Part shown: positions 46,348-54,836 of the stretch, piece after piece
How the letters are laid out: every line of letters starts with the position of its first letter
How positions within the stretch are numbered: the first letter of the stretch is position 1
From: Ochrobactrum quorumnocens
GTDB lineage: Bacteria > Pseudomonadota > Alphaproteobacteria > Rhizobiales > Rhizobiaceae
DNA: 64,000 nucleotides
Direction of reading: 5' to 3'
Assembly: GCF_002278035.1 (NCBI RefSeq)
Contig: NZ_CP022604.1
Location: forward strand, 62,001 to 126,000
Translations under genes and position numbers: made by a program
The notes under the pieces: generated by a model
The model's database searches: none
Seen by the model: the letters and a program-made list of their open reading frames with translations, nothing else
Told to the model about the DNA's origin: nothing

Positions 46348-46741
46348 ACCTTTTAGGACTATCTCAGAGTGAACCTCGCCCCTTAAATAGGGTCGAAATG
46401 CGCTCTATTCTACTTTGTGATGCACATCTTATCCGAAAACTGCTTCACATTTTTCGGGATGCGCTAACCTGTGATGCCGGTATGGCAGAACCATTCCCGC
46501 AGAGCAAAGCGCAAATTGCCCCAGCGCTTGCACCGGGCGCGATCCTTTAAGGACATTGCGTTCAGCGGAAAAGTTCAGGCGTGCAATAGCAATCGCAGAC
46601 ACCGACAACAACAATCTAGCATAGTATTGATATAATGCAAAAGATTTAGCGTCTCAAACGTAACGAAATTTCTTTGATTGGCTGCGCACCCCAAAACCGG
46701 CGACGTGGATTCTGGATGAGATAGGCGGAAAACGAGAAGCT
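46348..46741. other. 394-bp gap upstream of ilvD with one repeat
   Basis: It contains a partial type A repeat (about 46396-46467: TCCGAAAACTGCTTCACA then TTTTTCGGGATGCGC in reverse orientation) and, beyond it, no gene I can support. A 61-codon frame on the minus strand runs out of the repeat and lacks a ribosome-binding site. The ilvD promoter and the 3' flank of the J-like gene must lie here. Confidence 0.55.
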
Positions 46742-47188
46742 TTAACTTCCAGCCGTTACCATGGCGCTATCAAGCAGCGCATTGGCTGTCTTCATGCGTT
46801 GTTCTGCGGCAAGGCGAAACTCTTGTGGCAACCGGTCAGGGTGATTTTGCGCAGCGAACAGGCGGCGCAGACGTTGAAGTTCTGCCCGTTTCATCTCAGG
46901 CCGCAGATTGAGTTCCTTGCTAATGGATGCTTGCGACTGGATTTCCATTCGCTTTGCCAGGTCACACATTTCGCGTTCAAGCTTGTCCCGATCATTATCA
47001 ACGTCTTGAAGATCAAATTGAGGAACAATACTTTCTGTCGTGTAAGACCCGTTTGAAACAGGATTGAACCCGGCAGAAAACACTGCAGACGCGAGATTAA
47101 CAGTTGGTCGCAGTAACTGATCATCGCTGTCGCGATCCGCTTCAACTTCTTTCAACACGGTTGCAAAATCGGGGAAGCTTTGACGCAT
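46742..47188 (-). CDS. Hypothetical protein with a C-terminal J-domain-like segment
   Basis: The 148-residue product has a polar N-terminal half, a helical stretch (DRDKLEREMCDLAKRMEIQ), and a C-terminal segment RLRRLFAAQNHPDRLPQEF followed by RLAAEQRMKTANALLDSAM. The HPD in a helix-loop-helix with an aligned basic helix II is the hallmark of J-domains, though the usual YxxL start is not evident. If functional, it would stimulate DnaK. Its ATG shares one base with the stop of an upstream receiver gene (TGATG), so the two are coupled. Confidence 0.68.
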   Translation of the reverse strand: MRQSFPDFATVLKEVEADRDSDDQLLRPTVNLASAVFSAGFNPVSNGSYTTESIVPQFDLQDVDNDRDKLEREMCDLAKRMEIQSQASISKELNLRPEMKRAELQRLRRLFAAQNHPDRLPQEFRLAAEQRMKTANALLDSAMVTAGS

Positions 47189-47571
47189 CAGACGCCTTGA
47201 GCCATGTTGGGTGTAAGTGCTGAGGCCAACGCTCTTGTCAGCACGTAAGGTGGAACGGGTTTCTGGAAAACGGGCATTTCCGGATAGCGAGCCGCGAGAT
47301 GCGCAGGCAATCCACCGCCTGTGTGAATGACTACGAAGATGTTCCGGCTTTTCAGCCTGTCAAGAATGGGTTCCAGATCGCCATCAGCCAAGTTGACGTC
47401 GAGAATAGCTGCGTCGACATCCTGTTTATTTATAATATCTATGGCCTGCCTTACGGTACCCACGGGACCGACAACCGTTCCGTTGGCATCTTCTACAGTG
47501 GCGGCCACGTCGAGGGCGACGAAAATTTCGTCCTCTACGACCAGTACTCGCCTATGTTCAAGATTATCCAT
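47188..47571 (-). CDS. Stand-alone response-regulator receiver protein
   Basis: The 127-residue product is a complete CheY-like receiver: VLVVEDEIFVAL with the acidic pair near residue 14, phosphoacceptor Asp in AAILDVNLADGD near residue 58, Thr in VIHTGGG and Lys in VFQKPVPP. It has no output domain. No histidine kinase lies nearby. It is coupled to the J-like protein downstream, which may be its effector partner. Confidence 0.88.
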   Translation of the reverse strand: MDNLEHRRVLVVEDEIFVALDVAATVEDANGTVVGPVGTVRQAIDIINKQDVDAAILDVNLADGDLEPILDRLKSRNIFVVIHTGGGLPAHLAARYPEMPVFQKPVPPYVLTRALASALTPNMAQGV

Positions 47572-47767
47572 CTTCTTTCCAGTGTCGCTTTCGATCTAAT
47601 CTTTCGTGAAGCCCATTTGGGCGGGCTATCACAGAGTCAATGCGCAAGGACACAGGGAGGTTCCCTGAGTGATCAGGATAATAGACTAATGGTGAATCAA
47701 ATCTTTACTGCTGGGCTATTTACAACCTCGAGACGCGTGTATCGGATTCGGCCAAGTCAAACGTGCT

Positions 47768-48004
47768 CTAAAACGCGGTAAATGTGAGGGTGGTCAGCGA
47801 ACGCACGATGTTTGGAATGTTCAGCACGTTTTCATTGATGAACTTGCCGATATCGTCACCTTCAGCGACATAGATTTTGGCGAGAAGGTCATATTCGCCG
47901 CTCGTCGAATAGAGTTCCGAAACGATCTCACGCTGAAAGAGCGTGTCCGCAACTTCATAAGTCTTGCCAGGCGTGCATTGCAGTTGCAGGAAAACGGGCT
48001 TCAT
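47768..48004 (-). CDS. Lrp/AsnC ligand-binding (RAM) domain protein, stand-alone
   Basis: The 78-residue product consists only of a RAM/Lrp-AsnC effector domain: FLQLQCTPGKTYEVADTLFQ and YSTSGEYDLLAKIYVAEGDD, then VRSLTTLTF. It has no helix-turn-helix. Such small proteins form oligomers that bind amino acids or modulate full Lrp regulators. AGGAAG lies upstream of the ATG. Confidence 0.88.
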   Translation of the reverse strand: MKPVFLQLQCTPGKTYEVADTLFQREIVSELYSTSGEYDLLAKIYVAEGDDIGKFINENVLNIPNIVRSLTTLTFTAF

Positions 48005-48235
48005 ATCTCTTCCTTTCGCGGCAAATTGCCGTTTGACCGCTTATTCAATGCCTAGTGGTCATACAGCTAGAGTGCCGATTGCGTTTGCAGGTTTCAAGCA
48101 CGGGCGGATACTTGAAATCAAGAGCGTTTCATCGGAACAGTCTGCGTTTCGATGGCCATTCTAATTTACTGAATTGTGTTTTTAATGAAGGAAGGCGATA
48201 AGACTCTCCAACAGTTGAAATAAGATAATAATTAA

Positions 48236-49366
48236 ATGCTCTATGTACTGCCAGCCGTTCTGCTCCTGTTTTCACTGGCCTTCGTCATTGTCTGGGCTGC
48301 AGATCAACTGCGTCGCTATCTTTTGTGGTGCGCGTTGTGCTTTTTCTGCATTGGCTTGGCCATGCTTGCTCAGCTTGTCGATATACCCGCTGATGATGGT
48401 CAGAACACGATGTTGACGGCCACAGTCTACGTGCTTGGTGCTTTGGCAGGCGGGCATGGGATTCTACGCCGATCAGGCCTCAGTTTGCCGCTCTGGTTCT
48501 GCGCTGCAAGTCTTACGCTCGTCCTGGGTGGCGTTATCTATTTTCTGTATCCCCATCCAAGCCTGCTTGGCCGGGTGTATGTTCTCAATCTCGGGCTTGC
48601 ATGTGTGATTCTGGGTATTGTCTGGTATCTGCGCGGCCTCGTTCATGGTTCTCCTGCTGACAAGCTCATACTGGGCATGCTGGTTCTGGTGGCGGTGCAA
48701 TTTTTTCCACGCACACTGCTGACTGCGCATTCCATTGTCAGTGAAGATACGCCGGTCGATTTTGCCTTCACGCCTTTCTGGCAATGGACAGTTTTTTCGA
48801 CAGCCGTTGCAGCGGTTATTGCGGGTCTGGTGTTGTTTGCAGCAGCAAGCGCTGATCGATTCAATGAGCTGGTTAATGAGCGCGATAGCGATCCCCTCAC
48901 AGGGCTTCTCAACCGACGTGGGCTGGAAACGCGCATGTTGGCTATGGGGCGCAGCAATGTTTCGGGTTGGGTTGTGGCCTGTGACATCGATTACTTCAAA
49001 ACGATCAACGATGTTTATGGTCACGCAACGGGCGACGTTGTGTTGAAAGAGTTTGCCGATGTTCTCCAGTCGCATTTAAGGAGCGGTGATTTGACGGCAC
49101 GTACCGGCGGCGAGGAGTTTATTCTTTATCTCAATGACATGCCGTCAGATGCCGCATTCGCCTTGGTCGAGAAGATACGGGAAAGCGTCAAGGCACGCGA
49201 ATTTTCGCGTCTCTCAAGTGGCGCAAACGTTACATGCAGCTTTGGTGTTGTCAGGCTTCGAAACCAGGATGACCTCTGGCAAGTTGTGGAACGTGCCGAC
49301 AAGGTACTTTATGCTGCTAAAGAAGCGGGCCGTGATCGCACCTTGTTTGAAGAGAATGTTTCCTGA
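48236..49366 (+). CDS. GGDEF diguanylate cyclase with N-terminal membrane domain
   Basis: The 376-residue product has about six membrane helices in the first ~200 residues, then a GGDEF domain starting SDPLTGLLNRRGLETRM near residue 220. The metal-binding Asp is in ACDIDYFKTINDVYGHATGD. The active site is RTGGEEFILYL near residue 297, and RSGD stands exactly five residues before it, an intact inhibitory I-site. It should make cyclic-di-GMP from two GTP at the inner membrane with product inhibition. No EAL domain. Confidence 0.93.
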   Translation: MLYVLPAVLLLFSLAFVIVWAADQLRRYLLWCALCFFCIGLAMLAQLVDIPADDGQNTMLTATVYVLGALAGGHGILRRSGLSLPLWFCAASLTLVLGGVIYFLYPHPSLLGRVYVLNLGLACVILGIVWYLRGLVHGSPADKLILGMLVLVAVQFFPRTLLTAHSIVSEDTPVDFAFTPFWQWTVFSTAVAAVIAGLVLFAAASADRFNELVNERDSDPLTGLLNRRGLETRMLAMGRSNVSGWVVACDIDYFKTINDVYGHATGDVVLKEFADVLQSHLRSGDLTARTGGEEFILYLNDMPSDAAFALVEKIRESVKAREFSRLSSGANVTCSFGVVRLRNQDDLWQVVERADKVLYAAKEAGRDRTLFEENVS

Positions 49367-49445
49367 CAGCGCGGGGCGATCTTGTGGGGATGAAGGCCGA
49401 TAAAATTGCCGTGATGGTCGACAAGCTGACGCAAAGAGTGTGTTA

Positions 49446-49548
49446 TTAAAGAATTTCCAACAAAAGTGCGAAGCGGTTTTGTGTCGAATAATGCAAAAAA
49501 ATAGATAGAGCAGTTCTAACGATTCAATCTCAACTGGATGCTCTAACC
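49446..49548. repeat. Palindromic intergenic repeat (type B)
   Basis: AAGAATTTCCAACAAAAGTG, GAAGCGGTTTTGTGTCG and GAGCAGTTCTAACGATTC to GGATGCTCTAA. The order follows the reverse complement of the type B copy at 11201-11303. Confidence 0.65.
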
Positions 49549-49589
49549 TCTTTCTTAAATCTCTTGCGAAGCGAGTTGCCCGAAATCTC

Positions 49590-50021
49590 ATGAAATTTTT
49601 ATCTGCTCTGATCCCGAATTCATTCGTCGCTCACCTTTTGTCGTTCATTACTATGTCGGTCGTCGTTTCTGTGAGTGCGCCGTCCATGGCTATGACAGCG
49701 CTCGAAAAGGCTCAGCTTGAAAAGCTCGATCCTGCAACGCGTCTTGAACAGCGCTGCGATGTCGAGGCGATGGAGCGGATCAGCCGGGACGAGAGAAAGT
49801 TTTCGGTCGACAAGGTTCTGGCCTATGCTTTTTCTGATCCAGTAGCGGGAAAGAACAGCATTCAGGCTGAAGGTGCTGCGTTTCGCAGTCGCGAGCATTG
49901 GTATAAGCTCGCTTTCGTTTGCAAGACGGATGACGAGCACATCAACGTCGTATCATTCGACTATGATATTGGTGATGAAGTTCCGCAGGATCAGTGGGAC
50001 AAGCACTATCTCGTCCCCTGA
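49590..50021 (+). CDS. DUF930 family exported protein
   Basis: The 143-residue product has a hydrophobic N-terminal segment ending SAPSMAMT, a likely signal peptide. The mature part contains LEKLDPATRLEQRCDVEAME, VDKVLAYAFSDP, GAAFRSREHWYKLAFVCKTD and ISSFDYDIG-like VVSFDYDIGDEVP, a combination typical of the DUF930 family. It has two Cys that probably pair. Function unknown; periplasmic. Confidence 0.85.
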   Translation: MKFLSALIPNSFVAHLLSFITMSVVVSVSAPSMAMTALEKAQLEKLDPATRLEQRCDVEAMERISRDERKFSVDKVLAYAFSDPVAGKNSIQAEGAAFRSREHWYKLAFVCKTDDEHINVVSFDYDIGDEVPQDQWDKHYLVP

Positions 50022-50028
50022 TCATTGG

Positions 50029-50126
50029 AGCGGTTTCGTTAAAACCGAACCGTTCGAAACGCTCTGATTATTTATTTTTACGCATTTCCGAACGCAAAAG
50101 CGGTTCCCGCTTTTGCCGGAAATGCT
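50029..50126. repeat. Palindromic intergenic repeat (type B)
   Basis: GAGCGGTTTCGTTAAAACCG / AACCGTTCGAAACGCTC, then TTATTTTTACGCATT, then AACGCAAAAGCGG / CCGCTTTTGCCGG, ending AATGCTTTA. It lies between the convergent DUF930 and MliC-like genes and may serve as their shared 3' structure. Confidence 0.75.
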
Positions 50127-50501
50127 TTATTGTTCACTATCGTCAGCGCGACAGGACGAGAGAATTGTCGCCTCTTTGGCTGAATCGTCGGCTTCGAGGT
50201 GGCTTAAGATGGCTTTGCCGTCTTTTTCAGCCCAGCGATAGCTGTCTTGCTCATCCATGGCGACATATTTTTTGAGAGCGTCGTGCCATTGCAGCGCGAC
50301 CATCTTGCCTTCAGCGTCGAGGACCGCGAAAGCTGGTTCCTCGCCTGCATGAATGTAGGTGACCGGCACGACAACGCCGCGTTCGCAGACGTAGTCGATG
50401 CGAATAATGGAATCCCGGCTGATTGATTGCGCCAGAACCGGGCTTGCCGTGAGAACTGTCATGACGGTTGCGATACCTGTATTGTATAGGCCTTTTTGCA
50501 T
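50127..50501 (-). CDS. MliC-like lysozyme inhibitor family protein
   Basis: The 124-residue product has a signal peptide ending SPVLAQS near residue 25. The mature part shows IIRIDYVCERGVVVPVTYI, then EGKMVALQWHDALKKYVAMD and SYRWAEKDGKAILS, and a final Cys in ILSSC, matching the MliC/PliC c-type lysozyme inhibitor fold (C-lysozyme inhibitor domain). It protects peptidoglycan from host lysozyme in the periplasm. AAGGAG lies just before the ATG. Copy 2 of the IS begins only 59 bp upstream of the start, so its normal promoter has probably been displaced. Confidence 0.85.
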   Translation of the reverse strand: MQKGLYNTGIATVMTVLTASPVLAQSISRDSIIRIDYVCERGVVVPVTYIHAGEEPAFAVLDAEGKMVALQWHDALKKYVAMDEQDSYRWAEKDGKAILSHLEADDSAKEATILSSCRADDSEQ

Positions 50502-50560
50502 AACGACTTCTCCTTCGCCCGACCTGTTATCTGGCCTGTCGGTGCTATCCTCACGCCTTA

Positions 50561-51401
50561 GGCTCCAAACCCAATTAAACATTTGATCAAATTACTTCTT
50601 CATGATTCACTCTCCTGATAACGGGAGTTTTGGAGCATGGCAGGAGAATTCTGGCTTGATGATCGGCAATGGGCAGTGATCGCTCCTTTGCTTCCAACGA
50701 ACCAACCCGGCGCGCATCGAACTGACGACCGCCGGGTGATTAGCGGCATCATCCATGTGCTGCGCACTGGCTGTCGGTGGCAGGATTGCCCCGCTGTCTA
50801 CGGTCCCTCGACAACCATCTACAATCGTTTCCATCGTTGGTCTGCCAAAGGCATATGGCGGCAACTATTCGAAGCACTGGTGCAGACGACCAATCGCGAC
50901 ATTCACATGATCGACAGCACCACCGCAAAGGCGCACCGATCTGCTGCTGGCGGAAAAGGGGGGCGGAAGCTCAAGCCATCGGTCGATCGCGAGGCGGCAG
51001 ATCGACAAAAATACATGCTGTTGTCGATGGTTGTGGCCGCCCAGTCGCACTGAGAATAACCCCTGGGCAGCGCGGTGACGCTCCCATTGCCATCCCACTG
51101 CTTGAGCCACTGCCGCCAAGCAACCTGTGCGCTGCCGATACGGCTTACGATAGCAACGCGTTACGCGATTTTCTCAAAGCTCGCGGCACTGAACCGGTCA
51201 TTCCAAATAATCCGACCCGTAAGCGGATCAAACCTTTCAACCCAATTGCCTACCGCCGCCGAAACATCATCGAACGCACCTTTTGCCGCCTCAAGGACTG
51301 GAGGAGGGTCGCGACACGATATGACAAGCTCATGCTGAACTTTACAGCCACATGCTATATCGCTGCCATCGTCACATGGTGGCTCAATTGAGTCTGGACC
51401 C
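50561..51401 (+). mobile_element. IS5-family insertion sequence, copy 2 (841 bp)
   Basis: Same ends, length and inner sequence as copy 1; I saw no difference in the parts compared, and every feature is shifted by exactly 32,718 bp. TA flanks both sides. On the right it joins AGAGCGCGTTTCGATC, the outer end of a type A repeat, so it inserted at the repeat border. Its left end lies in the upstream region of the MliC-like gene. Confidence 0.93.
50637..51391 (+). CDS. IS5-family transposase, two frames joined by -1 frameshift (copy 2)
   Basis: Same two overlapping frames as copy 1, with the first Asp in HMIDSTTAKAHRS, the second Asp in ADTAYDSNALRDFL and the Glu in RRRNIIERTFCRLKDWRR. The AAAAGGGGGG shift site is present. 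No stop or frame lesion was seen, so both copies look equally intact, implying recent transposition or gene conversion. Confidence 0.88.
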
Positions 51402-51402
51402 T

Positions 51403-51502
51403 AGAGCGCGTTTCGATCTGATTGGATCAGATCGGTGCTCTAATTATCTGTTTTAACGCGCATCTTTGTCCGAAAACCGTTTCACACTTTTCGGGATGCG
51501 CC
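51403..51502. repeat. Palindromic intergenic repeat, Bru-RS-like (type A), at the IS border
   Basis: AGAGCGCGTTTCGATCTGAT, GGTGCTCTAATTATCTGTTT, then CCGTTTCACACTTTTCGGG and ATGCGC: nearly the exact reverse complement of 2538-2638. Its first bases form the right junction of IS copy 2. Confidence 0.88.
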
Positions 51503-51935
51503 TTAATATGGCAATAGTTGTCTTTGCAAATATCAAACTCTGTTCGCCGCAAGCAGTTTGGCAATGCGTAGCAGAAAAAAGTCTTAAAATTTCAATTTTG
51601 TACGGGAACCTAATCCATCTTTATCCGTTTTAGCTCTGCTGGTCGTTAGATCGGCCGGGACCCGGACTAAATTTGCCCCCGCAATCCCAATCCGGGTCCC
51701 ACCTTTTCCGGGGAACTGCCAATTTTAGAACCGGCATCTCTTCTATCTTAACATTGATAATTCTTACCTTCCTTCCAGGTATTGGAGGAGGGAGGTAGAA
51801 ATTTATTCCTCACAATCCATTAGGATTGCTCATAATTTCCGAACTGCTTTCAAATAAGAGAAACCTTGTGGCATCCTGTGAGCTCAGACCTCTGATACTG
51901 TTTGATGAATGAAACGCGGAGAGGTGGCCCTGAAC
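51503..51935 (+). promoter_or_regulatory. Upstream region of the sulfate transporter operon with hairpins
   Basis: No gene is supported here. A 10-bp perfect stem GGGACCCGGA / TCCGGGTCCC spans 51657-51700. A second imperfect stem lies at 51764-51797 (TACCTTCCTTCC against GGAGGAGGGAGGTA), and CAATCC-atta-GGATTG follows near 51812. The region is AT- and pyrimidine-rich. It should hold the operon promoter. I recognise no known riboswitch. Confidence 0.45.
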
Positions 51936-52970
51936 ATGTCGAACAACATATCGAGATTCTCATTAACGCTTGCAGCTTTTGTGGCAACGGCGTCACTGGC
52001 AGGAACTATTCAGGCAAGCCATGCCGATCAGACGTTGCTGAATGTGTCCTATGATCCGACGCGTGAGCTGTACAAGGATTACAACGCGGCCTTTGCAAAA
52101 CACTGGAAGGATCAGACAGGCGAAAATCTGACCATCCGCGTTTCCCATGGTGGATCGGGCAAACAGGCACGCTCGGTCATTGACGGCGTTAAGGCTGATG
52201 TCGTGACGCTTGCTCTGGAAAGTGATATCGACGCGATTGTCGAACATTCCGGGAAAATCGACAAGGATTGGCGCAAACGTCTTCCGGACAATTCCTCCCC
52301 CTATACCTCCACGATCGTTTTCCTCGTTCGCAAGGGCAATCCCAAGGCCATCAAGGATTGGGGTGATCTGGTAAAGGACGGTGTCGAGGTCATTACCCCC
52401 AATCCGAAAACCTCGGGCGGTGCACGCTGGAATTATCTGGCGGCTTGGGCGTGGGCTTATAAGGAGTATGGCGGCGATGAAGCTAAGATAAAGGATTATA
52501 TCGGCGAATTGTTCCGCCACGTGCCTGTGCTTGATACCGGTGCACGCGGTTCGACAACGACCTTTGTGCAGCGCCAGCTTGGCGATGTGTTGTTGGCTTG
52601 GGAAAACGAGGCCTATCTTTCGATCGCTGAATTCGGTGAAGATGCTTTTGACATCGTGGTTCCACCGCAATCCATCCTCGCAGAACCACCAGTGGCGCTG
52701 GTCGACAAGAATGCCGATGAAAATGGCACCCGCAAAGTTGCAGAGGCCTATCTCGAATATCTCTATTCGCCGGAAGGTCAGGCGCTTGCATCCAAGCATT
52801 TCTACCGTCCATCCAAGCCGGACGTCGTACCTGCTGACCAGAAGCGCGAGTTTCCACAATTGCAGCTCGTGACGATCGATGATCCAATCTTTGGCGGATG
52901 GGCCAAGGCGCAGCCTTATCACTTTGGCGATGGTGGAACATTCGACCAGATATACAAGCCCGCAAAATAA
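51936..52970 (+). CDS. sbp: Sulfate ABC transporter substrate-binding protein
   Basis: The 344-residue product has a signal peptide ending IQASHADQ. The sulfate-binding protein signatures are [17 protein letters not shown] near the mature N-terminus, [20 protein letters not shown] and [18 protein letters not shown]. It captures sulfate or thiosulfate in the periplasm for CysT/CysW/CysA. I took [11 protein letters not shown] as start; an ATG nine codons upstream is possible. First gene of sbp-cysT-cysW-cysA. Confidence 0.93.
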   Translation: MSNNISRFSLTLAAFVATASLAGTIQASHADQTLLNVSYDPTRELYKDYNAAFAKHWKDQTGENLTIRVSHGGSGKQARSVIDGVKADVVTLALESDIDAIVEHSGKIDKDWRKRLPDNSSPYTSTIVFLVRKGNPKAIKDWGDLVKDGVEVITPNPKTSGGARWNYLAAWAWAYKEYGGDEAKIKDYIGELFRHVPVLDTGARGSTTTFVQRQLGDVLLAWENEAYLSIAEFGEDAFDIVVPPQSILAEPPVALVDKNADENGTRKVAEAYLEYLYSPEGQALASKHFYRPSKPDVVPADQKREFPQLQLVTIDDPIFGGWAKAQPYHFGDGGTFDQIYKPAK

Positions 52971-53043
52971 TCCGGCTGGTGGTTTAATTTCGACCCACTA
53001 GGACGCAGTCACACGCAAGATCAATAAAAGGGAACAAATATTG

Positions 53044-53910
53044 ATGTCTTCGCGCCCTGCACCGGTCAGAGCAGGGTGGCATTTCAGAAAACCGAGTGTC
53101 ATTCCGGGTTTCGGACTGACACTCGGTTTTAGTGTCGCCTATTTGACCCTTCTTATTCTTATTCCGCTTGCGGCTCTCGTGCTGCGCTCAACCGATGTCG
53201 GCCTGTCGGGGTTCTGGCGTATCGTCACTGACGAACGCACCATAAAAGCGCTTGAAACGAGCTTTGGCACAGCCTTCATTGCAGCGCTTGTCAATGTTGT
53301 GTTTGGCGTGATCTTGGCCTGGGTATTGGTGCGCTATCGCTTTCCGGGGCGTCGGTTCATTGACGCAATCGTCGATATTCCGTTTGCACTTCCAACGGCT
53401 GTTGCCGGTATCGCACTGGCCTCGATCTATGCGCCCAATGGCTGGATCGGCAGCTTGTTGGCTCCGTTTAATATTCGGATCGCTTTCTCGCGTGCTGGCA
53501 TCGTCGTGGCACTCATCTTCATCGGCTTGCCATTCGTGGTGCGCACTGTGCAGCCCATTATGGAAGAAATCAGCCGCGAAGTTGAGGAAGCTGCAGCAAC
53601 ACTTGGCGCATCGCGTTTCCAGACAATCTGGCGGGTGCTTCTGCCAAGTCTGCAACCTGCTATTCTCACAGGCTTTGCACTGGCTTTCGCACGCGGAGTT
53701 GGCGAATATGGCTCGGTTATCTTCATTGCGGGTAACACACCTTATGTATCGGAAATCGCGCCCTTACTGATCGTCATCAGGCTTGAAGAATATGACTATG
53801 CCGGTGCAACCGCACTTGCGACCGTGATGCTGGCACTTTCCTTTGCCATGTTGCTGTTTATCAATCTGATCCAGTCCTGGACGAGAAAGAAGTATGGCCA
53901 TGGCGAATGA
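53044..53910 (+). CDS. cysT: Sulfate ABC transporter permease CysT (CysU)
   Basis: The 288-residue product has six membrane helices and the ABC permease EAA loop VEEAATLGASRFQTIWRVLL-type, seen here as EEAAATLGASRFQTIWRVLL. DIPFALPTAVAGIALASIY and ARGVGEYGSVIFIAGN are typical of CysT. It forms the membrane channel with CysW. The ATG one codon after a TTG was used. Its end overlaps the cysW start by 17 bp. Confidence 0.95.
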   Translation: MSSRPAPVRAGWHFRKPSVIPGFGLTLGFSVAYLTLLILIPLAALVLRSTDVGLSGFWRIVTDERTIKALETSFGTAFIAALVNVVFGVILAWVLVRYRFPGRRFIDAIVDIPFALPTAVAGIALASIYAPNGWIGSLLAPFNIRIAFSRAGIVVALIFIGLPFVVRTVQPIMEEISREVEEAAATLGASRFQTIWRVLLPSLQPAILTGFALAFARGVGEYGSVIFIAGNTPYVSEIAPLLIVIRLEEYDYAGATALATVMLALSFAMLLFINLIQSWTRKKYGHGE

Positions 53911-54763
53911 CATGACAACTTCGACGCGCAGCGCTGTGACGGAAAGCCTGCCGACTCGGCTCCTTTTGATTGGTATAGCGCTGGTGTTTCTGGCGCTCTT
54001 CCTCATTCTTCCGGTAATCGCAGTTTTTGTCGAAGCCTTTCGTAAGGGAACGGAAGAGTATCTTACAGCACTTGTTGAGCCGGACGCCTGGGCAGCGATC
54101 AGGTTGACCTTGTTGGTTGCGGCAATATCCGTGCCCGTCAATCTGGTATTTGGTGTCGCCGCTGCTTGGGCAATTGCCAAGTTCGAGTTCAAAGGCAAAG
54201 CCGTTCTGACAACCTTGATTGACCTGCCATTTTCGATATCGCCGGTTATTTCCGGTCTTGTTTTTGTGTTGCTGTTCGCAAGCCATGGACTGCTTGGACC
54301 ATGGCTATCGAGCCATAATATCCAGATACTCTTTGCGGTGCCCGGTATTGTGTTGGCAACGCTCTTTGTGACATTCCCATTTGTGGCGCGTGAACTCATT
54401 CCGCTCATGCAGGAACAGGGAAGCGGTGATGAAGAAGCTGCAATTTCGTTGGGGGCAAATGGCTGGCAGACCTTCCGTTATGTGACTTTGCCCAACATAA
54501 AATGGGGGCTTCTCTACGGAGTTTTGCTCTGTAATGCGCGGGCGATGGGCGAGTTTGGCGCGGTTTCCGTGGTGTCGGGCCATATCCGTGGTCTTACCAA
54601 TACGATGCCGCTGCACGTCGAAATCCTCTATAATGAGTATAATTTCGTTGCAGCCTTTGCTGTCGCTTCACTGCTGGCGCTCCTTGCTCTCGTGACCTTG
54701 GCACTAAAAGCATTTCTGGAGCTGCGTTATGGTGATGAACTGGCTGGTAGTAACGGGCATTAA
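53894..54763 (+). CDS. cysW: Sulfate ABC transporter permease CysW
   Basis: The 289-residue product has six membrane helices and the EAA loop DEEAAISLGANGWQTFRYVT. DLPFSISPVISGLVFVLLF and NARAMGEFGAVSVVSGHIRG are CysW-type segments. It partners CysT. Several closely spaced in-frame ATGs (MAMANDM) leave the exact start open. The overlap with cysT fits translational coupling. Confidence 0.95.
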   Translation: MAMANDMTTSTRSAVTESLPTRLLLIGIALVFLALFLILPVIAVFVEAFRKGTEEYLTALVEPDAWAAIRLTLLVAAISVPVNLVFGVAAAWAIAKFEFKGKAVLTTLIDLPFSISPVISGLVFVLLFASHGLLGPWLSSHNIQILFAVPGIVLATLFVTFPFVARELIPLMQEQGSGDEEAAISLGANGWQTFRYVTLPNIKWGLLYGVLLCNARAMGEFGAVSVVSGHIRGLTNTMPLHVEILYNEYNFVAAFAVASLLALLALVTLALKAFLELRYGDELAGSNGH

Positions 54764-54836
54764 CAACTAACTTACAGACGATAATAAACCGCTCAGGCTT
54801 TGTTTTAGCAATTGGCGGTAGGGGAAAGGATTTGGA

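Noticed and set aside
46429..46614. 61-codon minus-strand frame upstream of ilvD
   Set aside because: It runs into a type A repeat and has no ribosome-binding site.
51603..51720. SAM-II or other known riboswitch before the sulfate operon
   Set aside because: The hairpins do not show the pseudoknot layout or conserved bases of SAM-II, so only a generic structured region is reported.
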